DNA of 64,000 nucleotides from Arthrobacter pascens (GTDB lineage: Bacteria > Actinomycetota > Actinomycetes > Actinomycetales > Micrococcaceae), in the NCBI RefSeq assembly GCF_030815585.1, contig NZ_JAUSWY010000001.1, positions 1,798,001-1,862,000 on the forward strand, read 5' to 3'. A model generated the notes under the pieces. The model worked only from the letters and a program-made list of their open reading frames with translations. It was not told where the DNA came from and searched no databases. Shown here piece by piece: positions 25,786-34,440 of the stretch. The first letter of the stretch is position 1; the number at the start of each line of letters is the position of its first letter. Both the position numbers and the translations under genes were made by a program.

Positions 25786-26889
25786 ATGACCCGCTTCGCC
25801 GTCTACGTCGCCTGTTATGAAGGTTTGAAGATCGAAGTCCTGCTGTTTGACGCGACTTCGGGCACTTTAGTCCCTCTTTCGCAGTTCTCCACCGCCGCAC
25901 CCGTTCATTGCCTCGCCATGCATCCGGCCAAAGAAAAGCTCTACGCCTCTCTTGCGACCGATCCCCCATCAGTGGCATCGCTCCACATCTCTGCCCGGGG
26001 TTCCCTTCAACACTCCGCCACGGCCAGCTCCACTGCCCGCCTGGCCTACCTAGCTGTGGACCCAACTGGCCGTTTCCTCCTCGGAGCTTCCTATGAGGGA
26101 AACTTCATATCCGTTGCCCGCATTGATGACAAGGGAAATGTGCCGGACGCGCCTTTAAACAGCAAAAGCCCCGGCCGCCACGCCCACGCCGTACTTCCAA
26201 GCCCCGATGGGCGATTCGTATACGCCACCTCGCTGGGAGACGATCAAATTGTGTGGTGGCTGCTGCACGATGAAGGGCACCTCGTCAGACAGGGGTCTCT
26301 TCCTTGTCCGCCCAATAGCGGCCCCCGCCATCTTCGCTTCTCGCCCGATGGCGGCGTACTGTATGCGCTCCACGAATTATCCGGCGCCATGAGAAGCTAC
26401 GCTCGAGATGAGGTCACCGGAGCGTTAGCCGAGATTAACGACGCATCCACCATAGCTCCCGAACTGGGGCTCATACCGGGGACCATCCGCAACGGAACGG
26501 GCCCTGCCCCTGGCGCAAACGCCATCTGGAGTGCTGAACTTCAGGTCAACCCGGATGGACGTTTTCTATACGCCACCGAACGAACCAGCAGCACCATCGC
26601 TGTGCTGGCACACGACATTCCCACGCAATCACTAACACTGCGTGCAACGGTAAAAACGGAGGAACAACCGCGCGGGATGGCCATCGACCCGACCGGAAAA
26701 TTCCTACTTGTCTGCGGAGAAATATCCAACAGAATTTCGATCTACCGTATAAATAGAGCCAGCGGGCTTCTGACGTGGGAGAGCTCCCTGGGATGCTCAG
26801 CCGGCCCGCGATGGATAGAGTTTTCTCCGTACCAGGAAGGCTCAAACTACCCGGAATCACGGGCGCGGAAGGTCCCATTGCCGACTTGA
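25786..26889 (+). CDS. Lactonase (seven-bladed beta-propeller family)
   Basis: A 367-residue protein of the 6-phosphogluconolactonase-like propeller family. Repeated blades appear as LAYLAVDPTGRFLLGASY, HAVLPSPDGRFVYATSLGDD, HLRFSPDGGVLYALHEL, LQVNPDGRFLYATERTSSTI and GMAIDPTGKFLLVCGE. In this operon it most likely opens the aldarolactone made by the uronate dehydrogenase, not a phosphosugar lactone. Start at ATG 25786; a GTG six codons upstream is possible but has no ribosome binding site. Confidence 0.85.
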   Translation: MTRFAVYVACYEGLKIEVLLFDATSGTLVPLSQFSTAAPVHCLAMHPAKEKLYASLATDPPSVASLHISARGSLQHSATASSTARLAYLAVDPTGRFLLGASYEGNFISVARIDDKGNVPDAPLNSKSPGRHAHAVLPSPDGRFVYATSLGDDQIVWWLLHDEGHLVRQGSLPCPPNSGPRHLRFSPDGGVLYALHELSGAMRSYARDEVTGALAEINDASTIAPELGLIPGTIRNGTGPAPGANAIWSAELQVNPDGRFLYATERTSSTIAVLAHDIPTQSLTLRATVKTEEQPRGMAIDPTGKFLLVCGEISNRISIYRINRASGLLTWESSLGCSAGPRWIEFSPYQEGSNYPESRARKVPLPT

Positions 26890-27044
26890 CCGGCGTTGCT
26901 GACAGTTCAAAGCGTCGGCAGCCGTGTATCACGGGCGGGACGGCAGCGTTCCCGGCATGCTCGGATCTGAGTCTTTGCAGCTCAAACGCATGTCAGGCGG
27001 CCTGGCCCATTGTCTTATCTGCAGGGCTCACCAAGAATGAATCA

Positions 27045-28256
27045 ATGACGGTCTATGTGCGCTCACTGGAAACTGCTGTTCCGCCAACGATGCTGGTCCA
27101 GACGGAAGCCCGGGATGTTTTTGCGGCCCAGCCCGGCCTCTCCAGGCTGGGTTCCAGGCTGGTGAATACGTGTTTCGATTCCGCCGCCATCGATACCCGC
27201 TACACGGCGGTCGAGGAAATGACCATGGATTTCCGCGTCGACGACCCACAGTTCTTCGATCCGGCAACAGGACTCCTGCTGAATCCCAGCACCAAGGTCC
27301 GCAACGAAATTTTCGGCCGGGAAGCCACCAAGCTCTTCATCGATGCCGCCCGCGCAGCCGTGGATGCCTGTCCGGATCTGGATTTACTTGACATAACTCA
27401 CCTCATCACCGTCTCCTGCACCGGATTCTTCAACCCCGGACCGGACTACAAGATCGTCCGTGCCCTGGGGCTGGATCCGGCCGTACAGCGATACCACCTG
27501 GGGTTCATGGGCTGCTACGCCGCGTTTCCGGCGCTCCGGGCTGCCAAGTCGTTCTGCGAGGCGGATCCGCAGGCCGTTGTCCTGGTGGTCTGTGCTGAAC
27601 TCTGCTCCCTGCACGTCCGCACCTCCAACGATCCGGACACCATCATGGGGTCTGCGCTGTTTGCGGACGGCGCGGCGGCCGCCGTCGTAACTTCCCGTGA
27701 GGTTCCGGACGCACCCGCGTTGCTGCAGCTCGACCACTTCGAAACCGTACTGACCCCTGTCGGTGAGGAATCGATGGCGTGGAACATCGGCGACCACGGG
27801 TTTGAAATGGTGCTGGGCAACTATGTCCCCCACATTATCGACGACCATATTGTGGGCGCGCTGGCACCGCTTCTTGCCCACGACCCTTCCGTACAGGGAC
27901 TCCCCTACCGCGGGATCCGGCACTGGGCCATCCACCCGGGCGGCCGGAGCATCCTGGACAAGGTCCAGTCGAGGCTCCAGCTCACGGACCAGCAGCTGGT
28001 TCCTGCCCGGGAGACCCTGCGGAAATATGGAAACATGAGCAGTGCCACCGTGCTTTTTGTCCTCAAGAACATTCTGGAGCAGCCGCCGGAGGACGGCGAC
28101 GAACGCATCTGTTCCATGGCATTCGGACCGGGCCTCACCGTGGAAACCGGCCTCTTCACGAAACTCCGCCAGGCCGCAGGAGGAAGAGCCGCCCCTGCAG
28201 AACCCGCTCAGGAGCAGACTGAAGGGCAGGCCGCGGCGGAATCGGCCCTGGCTTGA
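27045..28256 (+). CDS. Type III polyketide synthase
   Basis: A homodimeric chalcone/stilbene-synthase-fold enzyme of 403 residues. It condenses malonyl-CoA (or methylmalonyl-CoA) units onto a starter acyl-CoA and cyclises the product. The catalytic triad is visible: Cys in HLGFMGCYAAFPAL, His in WAIHPGGRSIL and Asn in YGNMSSATVLFVL. The C-terminus has a 25-residue Ala/Glu-rich tail. The following methyltransferase and flavin hydroxylase resemble the srsABC arrangement for phenolic lipids in Streptomyces, so an alkylresorcinol or alkylpyrone is plausible, but chain length and starter cannot be read. Start at ATG 27045; the frame is open upstream into the lactonase gene, but homologues begin here. 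Confidence 0.9.
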   Translation: MTVYVRSLETAVPPTMLVQTEARDVFAAQPGLSRLGSRLVNTCFDSAAIDTRYTAVEEMTMDFRVDDPQFFDPATGLLLNPSTKVRNEIFGREATKLFIDAARAAVDACPDLDLLDITHLITVSCTGFFNPGPDYKIVRALGLDPAVQRYHLGFMGCYAAFPALRAAKSFCEADPQAVVLVVCAELCSLHVRTSNDPDTIMGSALFADGAAAAVVTSREVPDAPALLQLDHFETVLTPVGEESMAWNIGDHGFEMVLGNYVPHIIDDHIVGALAPLLAHDPSVQGLPYRGIRHWAIHPGGRSILDKVQSRLQLTDQQLVPARETLRKYGNMSSATVLFVLKNILEQPPEDGDERICSMAFGPGLTVETGLFTKLRQAAGGRAAPAEPAQEQTEGQAAAESALA

Positions 28257-28263
28257 GCGTCAC

Positions 28264-28965
28264 GTGTTGCTGATGCGGAGGCGCGCCTCCGACGCCGTGG
28301 AAACGATGGACCTGCCCGACTGCGACCCGCGCCGCCTGGAAAGGACCTACCGGCAATTCGCCGTAGTGAACAAGGCCCTTTCCGGCTGGCGCCGGCTTTA
28401 CGCCAGGGAACTGCGCCCGCTGCTGACCGCGGAGTCAGCAACCACGCTGCTGGACATCGGATCCGGCGGAGGTGACCTTGCGGTGACACTGGCCAGATGG
28501 GCGGACCGGGACAAAATGAAGCTCGAGGTCACCGGGATCGACCCGGACTGGCGGGCCCACCGGTTTGCGGCCGGACGACCGAAGATTCGGGGGGTGGACT
28601 TCCGGCAGGCGCACAGCTCCGACCTGTTGAGGGAGGGCCGCAGCTACGACGTTGTGATCTCGAACCATGTGCTCCACCACCTACGACCGGCCGAACTTCA
28701 GCTGCTGCTGGCCGAGTCCCAAGCACTCTCGCGTAGGAAGGCACTGCACAATGACCTGCGCCGGAGCCCTGCAGCTTATGCCCTGTTCTCCGTGGCGGCC
28801 CTTCCTTTCAGGGGCTCCTTCATCCGGGCCGACGGCCTGACATCCATCCGGCGCAGCTACACTCCGGCTGAGCTGTCCGAACTCGCTCCGCCGGGCTGGC
28901 GCATTGAGCCCCACTCCCCTTTCCATCAGTTGCTGGTCCACCGCACGGATGGTCCGGATGCTTGA
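28264..28965 (+). CDS. Class I SAM-dependent methyltransferase of the PKS operon
   Basis: A 233-residue methyltransferase. Motif I is TTLLDIGSGGGDLAVTLARW; the acidic loop is VTGIDPDWRAHRFA; then YDVVISNHVLHHLRPAELQ. It probably methylates a phenolic hydroxyl or a ring carbon of the polyketide. GTG at 28264 starts 8 bases after the synthase stop; ATG 28273 is the alternative. Its 3' end overlaps the next gene by 8 bases. Confidence 0.85.
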   Translation: MLLMRRRASDAVETMDLPDCDPRRLERTYRQFAVVNKALSGWRRLYARELRPLLTAESATTLLDIGSGGGDLAVTLARWADRDKMKLEVTGIDPDWRAHRFAAGRPKIRGVDFRQAHSSDLLREGRSYDVVISNHVLHHLRPAELQLLLAESQALSRRKALHNDLRRSPAAYALFSVAALPFRGSFIRADGLTSIRRSYTPAELSELAPPGWRIEPHSPFHQLLVHRTDGPDA

Positions 28966-30100
28966 CGTGGTGATCGTCGGTGGTGGCCCGGTAGGCCTCT
29001 ACCTCGCCGCGCTCCTCCTGGAGCAAGGAGTCGGTGTTCGGGTCGTGGAACAGCGGCTTCACCGGGACCGGCACTCGCGTGCCATCGGCATCCACCCGCC
29101 GGCGCTCACGGCCCTGGACCGAGTGGGCGTCGCTTCTGCCATGGTCAGTGGAGGCGTGCCCATCCGCCGGGGAATCGCCATGAGCGGCACGGAGACACTG
29201 GGTTCAATGTCCTTTGCAAGGGTTTCCGACCGGTTCCCGTTTGTCCTGGCCCTCCCGCAGTTCCGTACGGAGGTACTCCTGGAGCGCCGGGTTCGTCAGC
29301 TTGACCCCGCAGCCCTGGTCAGGGGCGCCCATGTGACGGGGATAAAGGACGACGGCGGCCGGGTCACCCTCGCCATCGACGGCGCTGCCGGCGTCGCCGT
29401 CCCGTCGCAGCTTTCAGCTGCCCTGGCGGTGGGGGCCGACGGCTCGCGTTCGCTGATGCGGAACCTGCTGGGCATCCCCGTCCGGACCAAAAGCTACCCT
29501 GACCACTACGTGATGGGTGATTTCGCTGATGCGGGGACTCACGGTCAGGACGCGGTGCTCTTCCTCGAGACTGGCGGGATCGTCGAATCCTTCCCGCTGC
29601 CTGGCGGCCTTCGGCGGTGGGTGGTCCGGGTCCGCCAGCCGGGCCCTGCCCCCAGCGCTGCCGATCTTGCAGGCCTGGTGGAGCAGCGCACGGGGATCCG
29701 CCCGGACGCGTCCACGAACTCGATGCTCAGCAGTTTCAGCGCCCGGTCAACGATGGCTGCCCGGCTGGTGGCAGGAAGAACGGCATTGATTGGCGATGCT
29801 GCCCACGAAATCAGCCCGATCGGCGGCCAAGGGATGAACTTGGGCTGGCTGGACGCTGAAGAGCTGGCGCCCATCATCCGTGGAGCGCTGGAGGGTCTAC
29901 GCGTTGGACGGAGGCTCCGGGATTTTGAACTCCGACGTCAACGGTCCGCGGAGGTAGCCAGACGGCAGTCCGAGGTGAACATGATGCTCGGACGCCCCCT
30001 GGATCAGCCGTTCCTGGGGCTGCGGAACGCCGCCATCAGCACAGCTGCTTCCATTCCCCCGGTGAACAGACTGGTGGCCAGGCGCTTCACCATGCAGTGA
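28958..30100 (+). CDS. FAD-dependent hydroxylase of the PKS operon
   Basis: A 380-residue aromatic hydroxylase of the p-hydroxybenzoate/UbiH class. It has the dinucleotide-binding motif VVIVGGGPVGLYLAALLLEQ, the DG motif (AVGADGSRSLMR) and the GD motif with ribityl contact (ALIGDAAHEISPIGGQGMN). In phenolic-lipid operons such an enzyme hydroxylates the resorcinol ring, allowing oxidation to a quinone. The start at ATG 28958 overlaps the methyltransferase stop; ATG 28949 is nearly as good. Confidence 0.87.
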   Translation: MLDVVIVGGGPVGLYLAALLLEQGVGVRVVEQRLHRDRHSRAIGIHPPALTALDRVGVASAMVSGGVPIRRGIAMSGTETLGSMSFARVSDRFPFVLALPQFRTEVLLERRVRQLDPAALVRGAHVTGIKDDGGRVTLAIDGAAGVAVPSQLSAALAVGADGSRSLMRNLLGIPVRTKSYPDHYVMGDFADAGTHGQDAVLFLETGGIVESFPLPGGLRRWVVRVRQPGPAPSAADLAGLVEQRTGIRPDASTNSMLSSFSARSTMAARLVAGRTALIGDAAHEISPIGGQGMNLGWLDAEELAPIIRGALEGLRVGRRLRDFELRRQRSAEVARRQSEVNMMLGRPLDQPFLGLRNAAISTAASIPPVNRLVARRFTMQ

Positions 30101-30123
30101 AGCGCAATGGGGACGGGAGCGCC

Positions 30124-30543
30124 TCAGGCAGCAGCGAAGTAGCAGTCGTAGCTGTGCTGGCTGACGATCCGGCCATCCCGGACTTCGAATACGGATGACG
30201 TCCTGGCGCGGATTGTCTCGCCGGCGTCCCAATATCTCAGGTCCATCTGCGACGTGGCGGACCAGTCGGCTTCGACCACAACGCGGCCGTCCTGGCAGGT
30301 TGTGCGACTGATCTCGAACTTCTGGCCAACGACCACCTGGGCGCTTTGGTCGGCACCCGCCAGCACCTGTTCGAGGTTCCGGGTGGTCCCTTCCGGCGCC
30401 AGCAGGTGCGGCGCTTCGACCAGGACGAAGTCCTCAGAGAGGAAAGGCCGGATCTCCGCGGCGCCCCCGCCTGCTTCCAAGGCCCGGACGAAGTCCAGCA
30501 CACAGTCCAGGGGCAGAGTATCCGGTGAATTCAGTTCAGTCAT
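30124..30543 (-). CDS. SnoaL-like (NTF2-fold) protein
   Basis: A 139-residue protein of the NTF2/SnoaL-like fold (VLDFVRALEAGGGAAEIRPFLSEDF, then DAGETIRARTSSVFEVRDGRIVSQHSYD). It could be a small isomerase, cyclase or binding protein. It converges on the PKS operon, so a polyketide role is possible but unsupported. The ATG at 30543 has TAGTCT 7 bases upstream (30551-30556), which suggests a leaderless mRNA. Confidence 0.8.
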   Translation of the reverse strand: MTELNSPDTLPLDCVLDFVRALEAGGGAAEIRPFLSEDFVLVEAPHLLAPEGTTRNLEQVLAGADQSAQVVVGQKFEISRTTCQDGRVVVEADWSATSQMDLRYWDAGETIRARTSSVFEVRDGRIVSQHSYDCYFAAA

Positions 30544-30550
30544 GGCATCG

Positions 30551-30597
30551 AGACTAGCGGACGTGTGCCGCCGCCACAGTCCTTGCGCCGCTAGGCT
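30551..30597. promoter_or_regulatory. Back-to-back leaderless promoters (SnoaL-like gene and def)
   Basis: The two start codons (30543 on minus, 30604 on plus) are separated by only 60 bases. TAGTCT (30551-30556, minus) and TAGGCT (30592-30597, plus) lie 7 and 6 bases before their starts. The -35 regions of both promoters must share the 35 bases between them. Confidence 0.5.
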
Positions 30598-30603
30598 TTT
30601 CCC

Positions 30604-31296
30604 ATGAGCCCAGCCTCCCCGCCCACGCCCTTCAGCCCGGCGCTTATCCAGGAGACCGTGCAGGAACTCCTCTCCGCCGTAACGCTGCCGCCGATCGTGC
30701 AGGCAGGCCATCCCGTGCTCCGCCAGCACGCCGCTGCCTTCGAAGGCCAGATCAGCGGCGGTGAACTGGAGCAACTGATCGATCTCATGAGACGCGTCAT
30801 GCATGAAGCCCCGGGGGTCGGGCTGGCCGCACCCCAACTGGGCGTACCCCTGCAGCTTGCAGTGCTGGAGGACCAGTTCGACGTCGATCCGGAGGCGGCT
30901 GTGTTACGCAACCGTACGCCGCTGGAGTTCCTGGCCATCCTGAATCCGCGCTACAGCCCCCGCGGAACGGAGACCGCTGCGTTTTTTGAAGGCTGCCTTT
31001 CGCTGAACGGCCTGCAGGCCGTGGTGGTGCGCCATGAACGCGTGCTGCTCGAGTTCGAAACGCCTGACGGATCAGCGGCCCAACGGGACTTTCAGGGCTG
31101 GCAGGCACGCATTGTCCAACACGAGACTGACCACCTGCACGGCACCTTGTATGTTGACCGTGCCGAGCTGAGGTCACTGAGCAGCAACGCCGAGTACGCC
31201 GCCCGGTGGGCTGAGCCGGGTATCGGCAAGTCACGCGCCGGATTGGGCTTCCTCCCTGAACTGCCGGCCAGTCAGGCAGAAGGCGGCTCTTCCTGA
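30604..31296 (+). CDS. def: Peptide deformylase
   Basis: Removes the formyl group from the N-terminal methionine of new proteins. Motif 1 is GVGLAAPQLGV, motif 2 is EGCLSL, motif 3 is QHETDHLHG (HExDH), together giving the Cys and two His metal ligands. 230 residues, longer than the E. coli enzyme because of an N-terminal extension of about 30 residues, as seen in other actinobacteria. It overlaps the convergent S9 peptidase gene by 25 bases at the 3' end. Confidence 0.95.
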   Translation: MSPASPPTPFSPALIQETVQELLSAVTLPPIVQAGHPVLRQHAAAFEGQISGGELEQLIDLMRRVMHEAPGVGLAAPQLGVPLQLAVLEDQFDVDPEAAVLRNRTPLEFLAILNPRYSPRGTETAAFFEGCLSLNGLQAVVVRHERVLLEFETPDGSAAQRDFQGWQARIVQHETDHLHGTLYVDRAELRSLSSNAEYAARWAEPGIGKSRAGLGFLPELPASQAEGGSS

Positions 31297-33326
31297 TTTG
31301 CAGCCGTTGGGAGGAACCTGGACCACCAGCGCAGGATGTGTTCGAATCTCTGACGGCGGTGGTGCGGCGTTCCGGACCGCGACAGCTCATGGTCCTCACC
31401 CGGAAAGACAAGCAGCGCGGTCTCCACTCCACGCCGCTTCAGCGCCGTGAAGTAGCGCTGGCCCTGCTCTATCGGACACCGCAGGTCATCCTCGCTGTGG
31501 ATGACGAGCGTCGGGGTCCGCACGTCGTCCACGTGTTCCATCGGGCTCTGGGCGGCGATCTCCTGGCGTGACCCGCCGGTGTATTCCGCGCCGAAGTACC
31601 AGCCAATATCGGCCGAGCCTTCAAAACTGACAGGGTCCAGGAACCCGCGCTCCACGATCGCTCCCTGGAACCGATGGTCCCGCGCTATGGTCCACGCGGT
31701 CAGATATCCACCGTACGAGCCACCCATGATGCCCAGCCGCCCGGCATCCAGAGCCGGAAGTTCCTTCAGCGCACCGTCGAGGAACGCCAGCACATCCTGC
31801 ATGTCCACCGTCCCCAGCCGGCCTTTGATAGCGAGCCCATGCTCACGGCCGTAGCCCGCCGAGCCTCGGGGATTGCACATCAGCACCGCGTACCCGGCGT
31901 CGGCGTAAACCTGGGCTTCGTCAAAGAATGCCCCTGTGTATTGGGCGAAGGGCCCGCCGTGGATGTTCAGCAGCACGGGATGGGGGCCCTTGCCGGCAGG
32001 CTTGACCAGCCAGCCGTGGACGGGATACCCGTCACCCGAGTCGAAGGTCAGCTCTTGCGGAACCACTACTTCCGCCTCGGTCCGGAGTGGCGCTGAAAAA
32101 TCTGTGAGCAGCCGCAACTGCCCTCCTTCCAGCACCGCCAGGTCACCGGCAGTTGAAGGATCGCAGAACGCTACCAGCAGCGAACCTCCCGCCCACGCGG
32201 CTCCCGTCGCCACCTTGTCGCCATGCACCAGCAGGGCGTGGTCCCCCGTGGCGCTCAACTCGAGGAGTTCCACCGTGCCCTGGGCATTATTCAGGACCAG
32301 GGCCCTGTCCGCGCCGCGGAGCTCAATCCGCCCGCCTGGGCAGGCAACGTCCATCATTTCCGGATCGGTCAGTGCAACCGCATCGCCGCCTTCGGCCGGC
32401 ATGCAATACAGGACAGCATTGCGGGCCACGAAGTCCCTGCCGGAATCGCCAAGTCCTCTTGCAATGAAGAACAGCCACGCGCCGTCCTTGGACTGCAGGA
32501 CGTCCTGGACGGCCCGTCGCGCAGCGTCCGCAGGCCTCACCGGAATCGGGTCCCCTCCCCCGATCGGGACGCGATAGATACCGGCCGATAGTTCCTCATC
32601 GTTTTCGGGCGGGGCCGCCACGAAATACACATAGGAGCCATCGGAACTGAATCCCGCGCTGTGATGGTCAGCCGCGAGTGACGTCAGCTGCCGGGCCGGC
32701 GGCAGCGGATCGACGTAACGAGGTTCTTCGTCGGGGGCATCCGCAGCGTGCGGTGACCGTTGCGTGCGTCCCCTGGGCGTGATCCGGGGCTCGTCGCCGA
32801 GCCCTGGGACATCCATCACGAAAAGTTGTGTGGGTTTGTCCTTGGTGTAGCCCACGCCATTCATCCGGTATTGGTACGTCGTGATGAACCGGGGGTCCTC
32901 GGCTTCGCGTCCAACGCCTTCGCTGCTGCCGTACCGCCCCTCTGCCGGCTCTCTCGAGCTAAAGACAATCCTGTGGGAGTCCGGAGACCACGCAAAAGAC
33001 TCGACGCCCAGGAGTCTGTCGGTGAGTTGCTGCGGTTCGCCACCCTCAGCCTCCACCACCCAGAGCTGCGGCTTCGCGGACGGTCCCGCCGCCCGAAGGA
33101 AAGCCAGCACCAGCCCGTCCGGCGAGAACGAAGGCGCAGTATCAAGGAATCCCCTGGTCATGCGGCGGGGCAGTTTCAGGGGGTCCAATGGAACATTCCA
33201 CAACTGGCCCACGTAGGAGTCTGCGAGGAAATCCGGCCTGGTCACCGAAACGACTGCCCTGCTGCCGTCTGGATGGACAGCCGGGGCCGAGACGGAATTC
33301 AACAAAGGGAGGTGTTCTGGCTTCAC
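31272..33326 (-). CDS. S9 family (prolyl oligopeptidase-type) peptidase
   Basis: A 684-residue serine peptidase of the acylaminoacyl-peptidase/dipeptidyl-peptidase type. The N-terminal 400 residues form a beta-propeller with TolB-like repeats (FSPDGLVLAFLRAAG, FAWSPDSHRIVFSS). The C-terminal alpha/beta hydrolase carries the catalytic Ser in GIMGGSYGGYLTAW, Asp in HSEDDLRCP and His in GEDHELSR. No signal peptide, so cytoplasmic. I placed the start at GTG 33326: TAGGCT (33334-33339) lies 7 bases upstream, giving a leaderless mRNA. The frame is open 19 codons more. Confidence 0.92.
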   Translation of the reverse strand: MKPEHLPLLNSVSAPAVHPDGSRAVVSVTRPDFLADSYVGQLWNVPLDPLKLPRRMTRGFLDTAPSFSPDGLVLAFLRAAGPSAKPQLWVVEAEGGEPQQLTDRLLGVESFAWSPDSHRIVFSSREPAEGRYGSSEGVGREAEDPRFITTYQYRMNGVGYTKDKPTQLFVMDVPGLGDEPRITPRGRTQRSPHAADAPDEEPRYVDPLPPARQLTSLAADHHSAGFSSDGSYVYFVAAPPENDEELSAGIYRVPIGGGDPIPVRPADAARRAVQDVLQSKDGAWLFFIARGLGDSGRDFVARNAVLYCMPAEGGDAVALTDPEMMDVACPGGRIELRGADRALVLNNAQGTVELLELSATGDHALLVHGDKVATGAAWAGGSLLVAFCDPSTAGDLAVLEGGQLRLLTDFSAPLRTEAEVVVPQELTFDSGDGYPVHGWLVKPAGKGPHPVLLNIHGGPFAQYTGAFFDEAQVYADAGYAVLMCNPRGSAGYGREHGLAIKGRLGTVDMQDVLAFLDGALKELPALDAGRLGIMGGSYGGYLTAWTIARDHRFQGAIVERGFLDPVSFEGSADIGWYFGAEYTGGSRQEIAAQSPMEHVDDVRTPTLVIHSEDDLRCPIEQGQRYFTALKRRGVETALLVFPGEDHELSRSGTPHHRRQRFEHILRWWSRFLPTAANQEEPPSA

Positions 33327-33404
33327 CCATGTGAGCCTAACGTGCGCTCTTCCCAAGGCGAAGCAGCACGGGTTTCGCCGCACCGCCCGCCCGTATCACC
33401 GCCC

Positions 33405-33410
33405 TAAGAT
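33405..33410 (+). promoter_or_regulatory. -10 element of leaderless rlmA-like gene
   Basis: TAAGAT lies 7 bases before the ATG at 33418. It faces the S9 peptidase promoter 66 bases away. Confidence 0.45.
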
Positions 33411-33417
33411 GGTGCAT

Positions 33418-34305
33418 ATGCCATCCTCCCCCGCTGTCCCTCTGCTGTGCCCCCTGTGCCGGGCTCCGCTCAATGCTGCAGATGGCGGACAGGCAGCTCC
33501 CCGGCCGGCAGCCTTGGTATGCGCGTCCGGGCACAGTTTCGACGCGGCCAGGCAGGGGTACTTCAATTTGCTTGTCGGAAAAGGCACCGTCTTCGAAGCT
33601 GACTCTGCGGAGATGGTAGCGGCCCGCTTTGCGTTCCTCGAAGGCGGGCACTACCGCCCGCTTTCTGACGCGGTGGCGACCGCTGTCACTCCCGTTCTTT
33701 CCGGGGGCGCCGGCACCATCCTGGATTCCGGAACCGGGACCGGCCACTACCTTAGGGCGCTGCTGGATGCGCTGGCACCAACCACGCCCGGCCTCACCGC
33801 GGTCGCGCTGGACATCTCAAAATTCGCTCTGCGGCGCGCAGCACGCCTTAATCCGGAGGCGATCAACCTTGTGTGTGATGTCTGGCAGCCGCTTCCGGTC
33901 GCAGACGCCGCCGTCGACGTCATCACTGTCATTTTTGCGCCCCGCAATGCGGCCGAATTCGCCCGGGTCCTCCGACCGGGCGGCCGGCTGGTGGTTGTGA
34001 CTCCGCGGGCAGGCCACCTGGCCGCCGTGACCAGGCAAACGGGGATGCTCGGGATCGGAGCGGACAAGGACGACAGACTCGCCGAGTCCATGTCCGGGCA
34101 CTTCGTTGTCCGATCAGTCCAGGACCTGGATGTTCCAATGGTGCTGACACGCGGCGATGTCGCTGACCTGGCTTTTATGGGACCGGCAGGACATCACCTG
34201 GACCGTGCTGCCATCTATGGGAGACTCGACGGCCTGGCCGCCGCCACGGAAGTGGAGGCCAGGTTCCGGATCACCGTTTTCAGTCCGGCCGGGCCGCCGG
34301 GATAA
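33418..34305 (+). CDS. 23S rRNA (guanine-N1)-methyltransferase, RlmA family
   Basis: A 295-residue methyltransferase with an N-terminal zinc site (LLCPLCRAPL, then LVCASGHSFD) followed by a Rossmann SAM domain (ILDSGTGTGHYLRALLDAL, ALDISKFALRRAAR). This pattern is that of RlmA, which methylates N1 of G745 or G748 in 23S rRNA; which position cannot be told. Members in antibiotic producers give tylosin resistance. The ATG at 33418 is chosen for spacing to the -10 TAAGAT; another ATG three codons upstream is possible. Confidence 0.87.
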   Translation: MPSSPAVPLLCPLCRAPLNAADGGQAAPRPAALVCASGHSFDAARQGYFNLLVGKGTVFEADSAEMVAARFAFLEGGHYRPLSDAVATAVTPVLSGGAGTILDSGTGTGHYLRALLDALAPTTPGLTAVALDISKFALRRAARLNPEAINLVCDVWQPLPVADAAVDVITVIFAPRNAAEFARVLRPGGRLVVVTPRAGHLAAVTRQTGMLGIGADKDDRLAESMSGHFVVRSVQDLDVPMVLTRGDVADLAFMGPAGHHLDRAAIYGRLDGLAAATEVEARFRITVFSPAGPPG

Positions 34306-34440
34306 CGACTTGGCCACTATCCGGCTGCGGTTCCCGGCTATCCGCCGCCCTGCCGGCCTTCGGACTAGGATGGAGGGACAGTTACTGGAGCCTGCCGCCG
34401 CCGGCACGCAGGGCAAAGGGGACGGTCGGAGGGGGACGGA

